Shown here piece after piece: positions 48,230 to 49,079 of a stretch of 49,079 nucleotides of DNA. The notes under the pieces are model-generated. The model ran no database searches. It had not been told where the DNA came from and was given only the letters and a program-made list of their open reading frames with translations. Position 1 is the first letter of the stretch. Every line of letters starts with the position of its first letter. The stretch is from a virus, in the IMG/VR virus record IMGVR_UViG_3300045284_000227, positions 1-49,079 of that record; one strand, written 5' to 3'. Made by a program: the position numbers and the translations under genes.

Positions 48230-48426
48230 CACAGCCCACACCCGCACAACACCCACATCCACGACCACGGCTCGAGCAGTGAGCAGGGGTCAGTCACGAC
48301 AATCGGCATCGGCTTCATGTCCCAGCGAATCAGCAGCAGGGACAGGACGGTGACGAGACTGCCGGCGAGGAGCCAGAGCGGAGACACACTCACCATCGAC
48401 GCCGAGAACAGAATCGCGCTCACCAT
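48229..48426 (-). CDS. Small membrane protein
   Basis: 65 residues with an N-terminal hydrophobic region (SPLWLLAGSLVTVLSLLLI) and a Trp/Cys-containing end (WSWMWVLCGCGL). ATG 48426 overlaps the previous stop. Function unknown. Confidence 0.5.
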   Translation of the reverse strand: MVSAILFSASMVSVSPLWLLAGSLVTVLSLLLIRWDMKPMPIVVTDPCSLLEPWSWMWVLCGCGL

Positions 48427-48728
48427 TGCCTCCTTGCCATCGCTGCCTGTAATTCGTTCGCGCATTGATCCAGCATTACCGCCAGCGCAGCATGGGCCAC
48501 GCGCTGTGCATTGATGTTGGCTGCCACCGCCATAGCTCGCTCGTCCTGCGCCCTGTTGCGCCACTCTTCTACCAGCGCAGTCATGCTCGTACTGGCTTTA
48601 CGAAATCCACCGCAATCGCATTCGGGATGGCAGCATGGGGTGTAGTTGCCGTGCCGCCCGATCCGCTGTTGGTGATCGGCCTTCTCATGTCCACACCGGC
48701 ACGGATGGATCATCAGCGCAGCCGTCAT
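48420..48728 (-). CDS. Zinc-finger early protein
   Basis: 102 residues. The N-terminal part has a His/Cys-rich site (CRCGHEKADHQ and CCHPECDCGGF), followed by a helical, Ala-rich part (AMAVAANINAQRVAHAAL). The ATG overlaps the HTH gene stop (ATGA). Possibly DNA or RNA binding. Confidence 0.6.
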   Translation of the reverse strand: MTAALMIHPCRCGHEKADHQQRIGRHGNYTPCCHPECDCGGFRKASTSMTALVEEWRNRAQDERAMAVAANINAQRVAHAALAVMLDQCANELQAAMARRQW

Positions 48729-49072
48729 GCGGATTTCCTTTCCTGAAGTTGCTTCCGAGTGGACAGGGCCATGCGCTTCATCCGCTTGCTGGCGAGCATG
48801 ACCAGGGAGACTGAGGCCGCACGCTTCACTTCACTGGGGAGGCCATAGCGTTCCACTGACAGCAAGGCCATCCAGCGGTGGAAGGACAGCGGCAGCATCA
48901 AGAGCCTGCGATGACTCAGATGCCCTTCCCCGTCCAGTTGCCGCTCCAGCAGGGCGCGATCGCATTCCATCCAGACAGCCGCCTTGGTGATGCTGATGTC
49001 GGCATGTCGGAGCGCGGCCCGAATCAAATCGGCATCGAGCAGGGCAAGCAGGAACATGAGGCTGTGTCTCAT
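48725..49072 (-). CDS. HTH-like early protein (complete copy)
   Basis: 115 residues. ADLIRAALRHADISITKAAVWMECDRALLERQL reads as a helix-turn-helix (first helix DLIRAALRH, recognition helix CDRALLERQ), and the C-terminal part is Arg/Lys-rich (KRMKRMALSTRKQLQERKS). It may be a second transcription regulator of the early operon. On the closed circle it follows the HNH endonuclease, leaving a 63-base gap without a visible signal. Confidence 0.6.
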   Translation of the reverse strand: MRHSLMFLLALLDADLIRAALRHADISITKAAVWMECDRALLERQLDGEGHLSHRRLLMLPLSFHRWMALLSVERYGLPSEVKRAASVSLVMLASKRMKRMALSTRKQLQERKSA

Positions 49073-49079
49073 TTCGCTT
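48958..49079. repeat. Terminal direct repeat, right copy
   Basis: Exact copy of bases 1-122; see the left copy. It carries the start of the HTH-like gene. Confidence 0.95.

Overview
The window looks like one complete, circularly closed genome of a tailed bacteriophage. Bases 1-122 are repeated exactly at 48958-49079, so the non-redundant length is about 48,957 bp. GC content is high (about 60 % by eye), and nearly every gene junction is an ATGA, GTGA or TAATG overlap. Terminase, portal, scaffold-like, capsid, adaptor and internal-virion-like proteins are present. No tail sheath, tape measure or tail tube is seen, and several large internal-virion-like proteins sit next to a small muramidase, so I infer a short-tailed (podovirus-like) virion. 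A lipoprotein, Sec signal peptides and a nonulosonic-acid gene set suggest a Gram-negative host. The host genus cannot be named from the sequence.

Layout. (1) 1.05-1.22 kb holds a divergent Cro-like / CI-like switch with a promoter and a perfect dyad operator. (2) Leftward from the switch, through the circle junction and down to 40.8 kb, runs the early operon: an HNH endonuclease, an HTH protein, many Cys-rich and membrane microproteins, an SSB-like protein, a second HNH, a DUF1064 nuclease, a DUF1376-type replication initiator with an apparent origin inside its gene, and a possible helicase loader. (3) 40.7-20.5 kb, leftward from a strong promoter-like sequence and a leader of about 240 nt, is the late operon: decoration protein, major capsid protein, tail and adaptor proteins, receptor-binding candidates, internal virion proteins and a holin/muramidase pair. 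(4) 8.5-20.1 kb, rightward, holds terminase, portal, GroES-like co-chaperonin and scaffold candidate. It runs straight into a sugar module: a cytidylyltransferase-methyltransferase fusion, a NeuB-type synthase, a cupin, a NeuA-type cytidylyltransferase and two glycosyltransferase-like proteins. (5) 8.3-1.7 kb, leftward, is an accessory operon with two TIM-barrel glycosidase-like proteins (one a lipoprotein), a DEDD exonuclease, a C39-like peptidase, an exported trypsin-like protease and small zinc-binding proteins.

Most notable is that the head-assembly operon is continuous with an apparent pathway for making, activating and transferring a nine-carbon acidic sugar. Its synthase keeps the catalytic barrel but loses the usual C-terminal SAF domain, because the cupin gene starts inside it. 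Other unusual points are the split of packaging and capsid genes onto opposite strands, four exported accessory proteins, a CI/Cro switch without a recognisable integrase, an iteron-like origin inside the initiator gene, an in-frame stop between two collinear late ORFs, and two microgenes running against the late operon. No tRNA, rRNA, CRISPR array or IS element was recognised.
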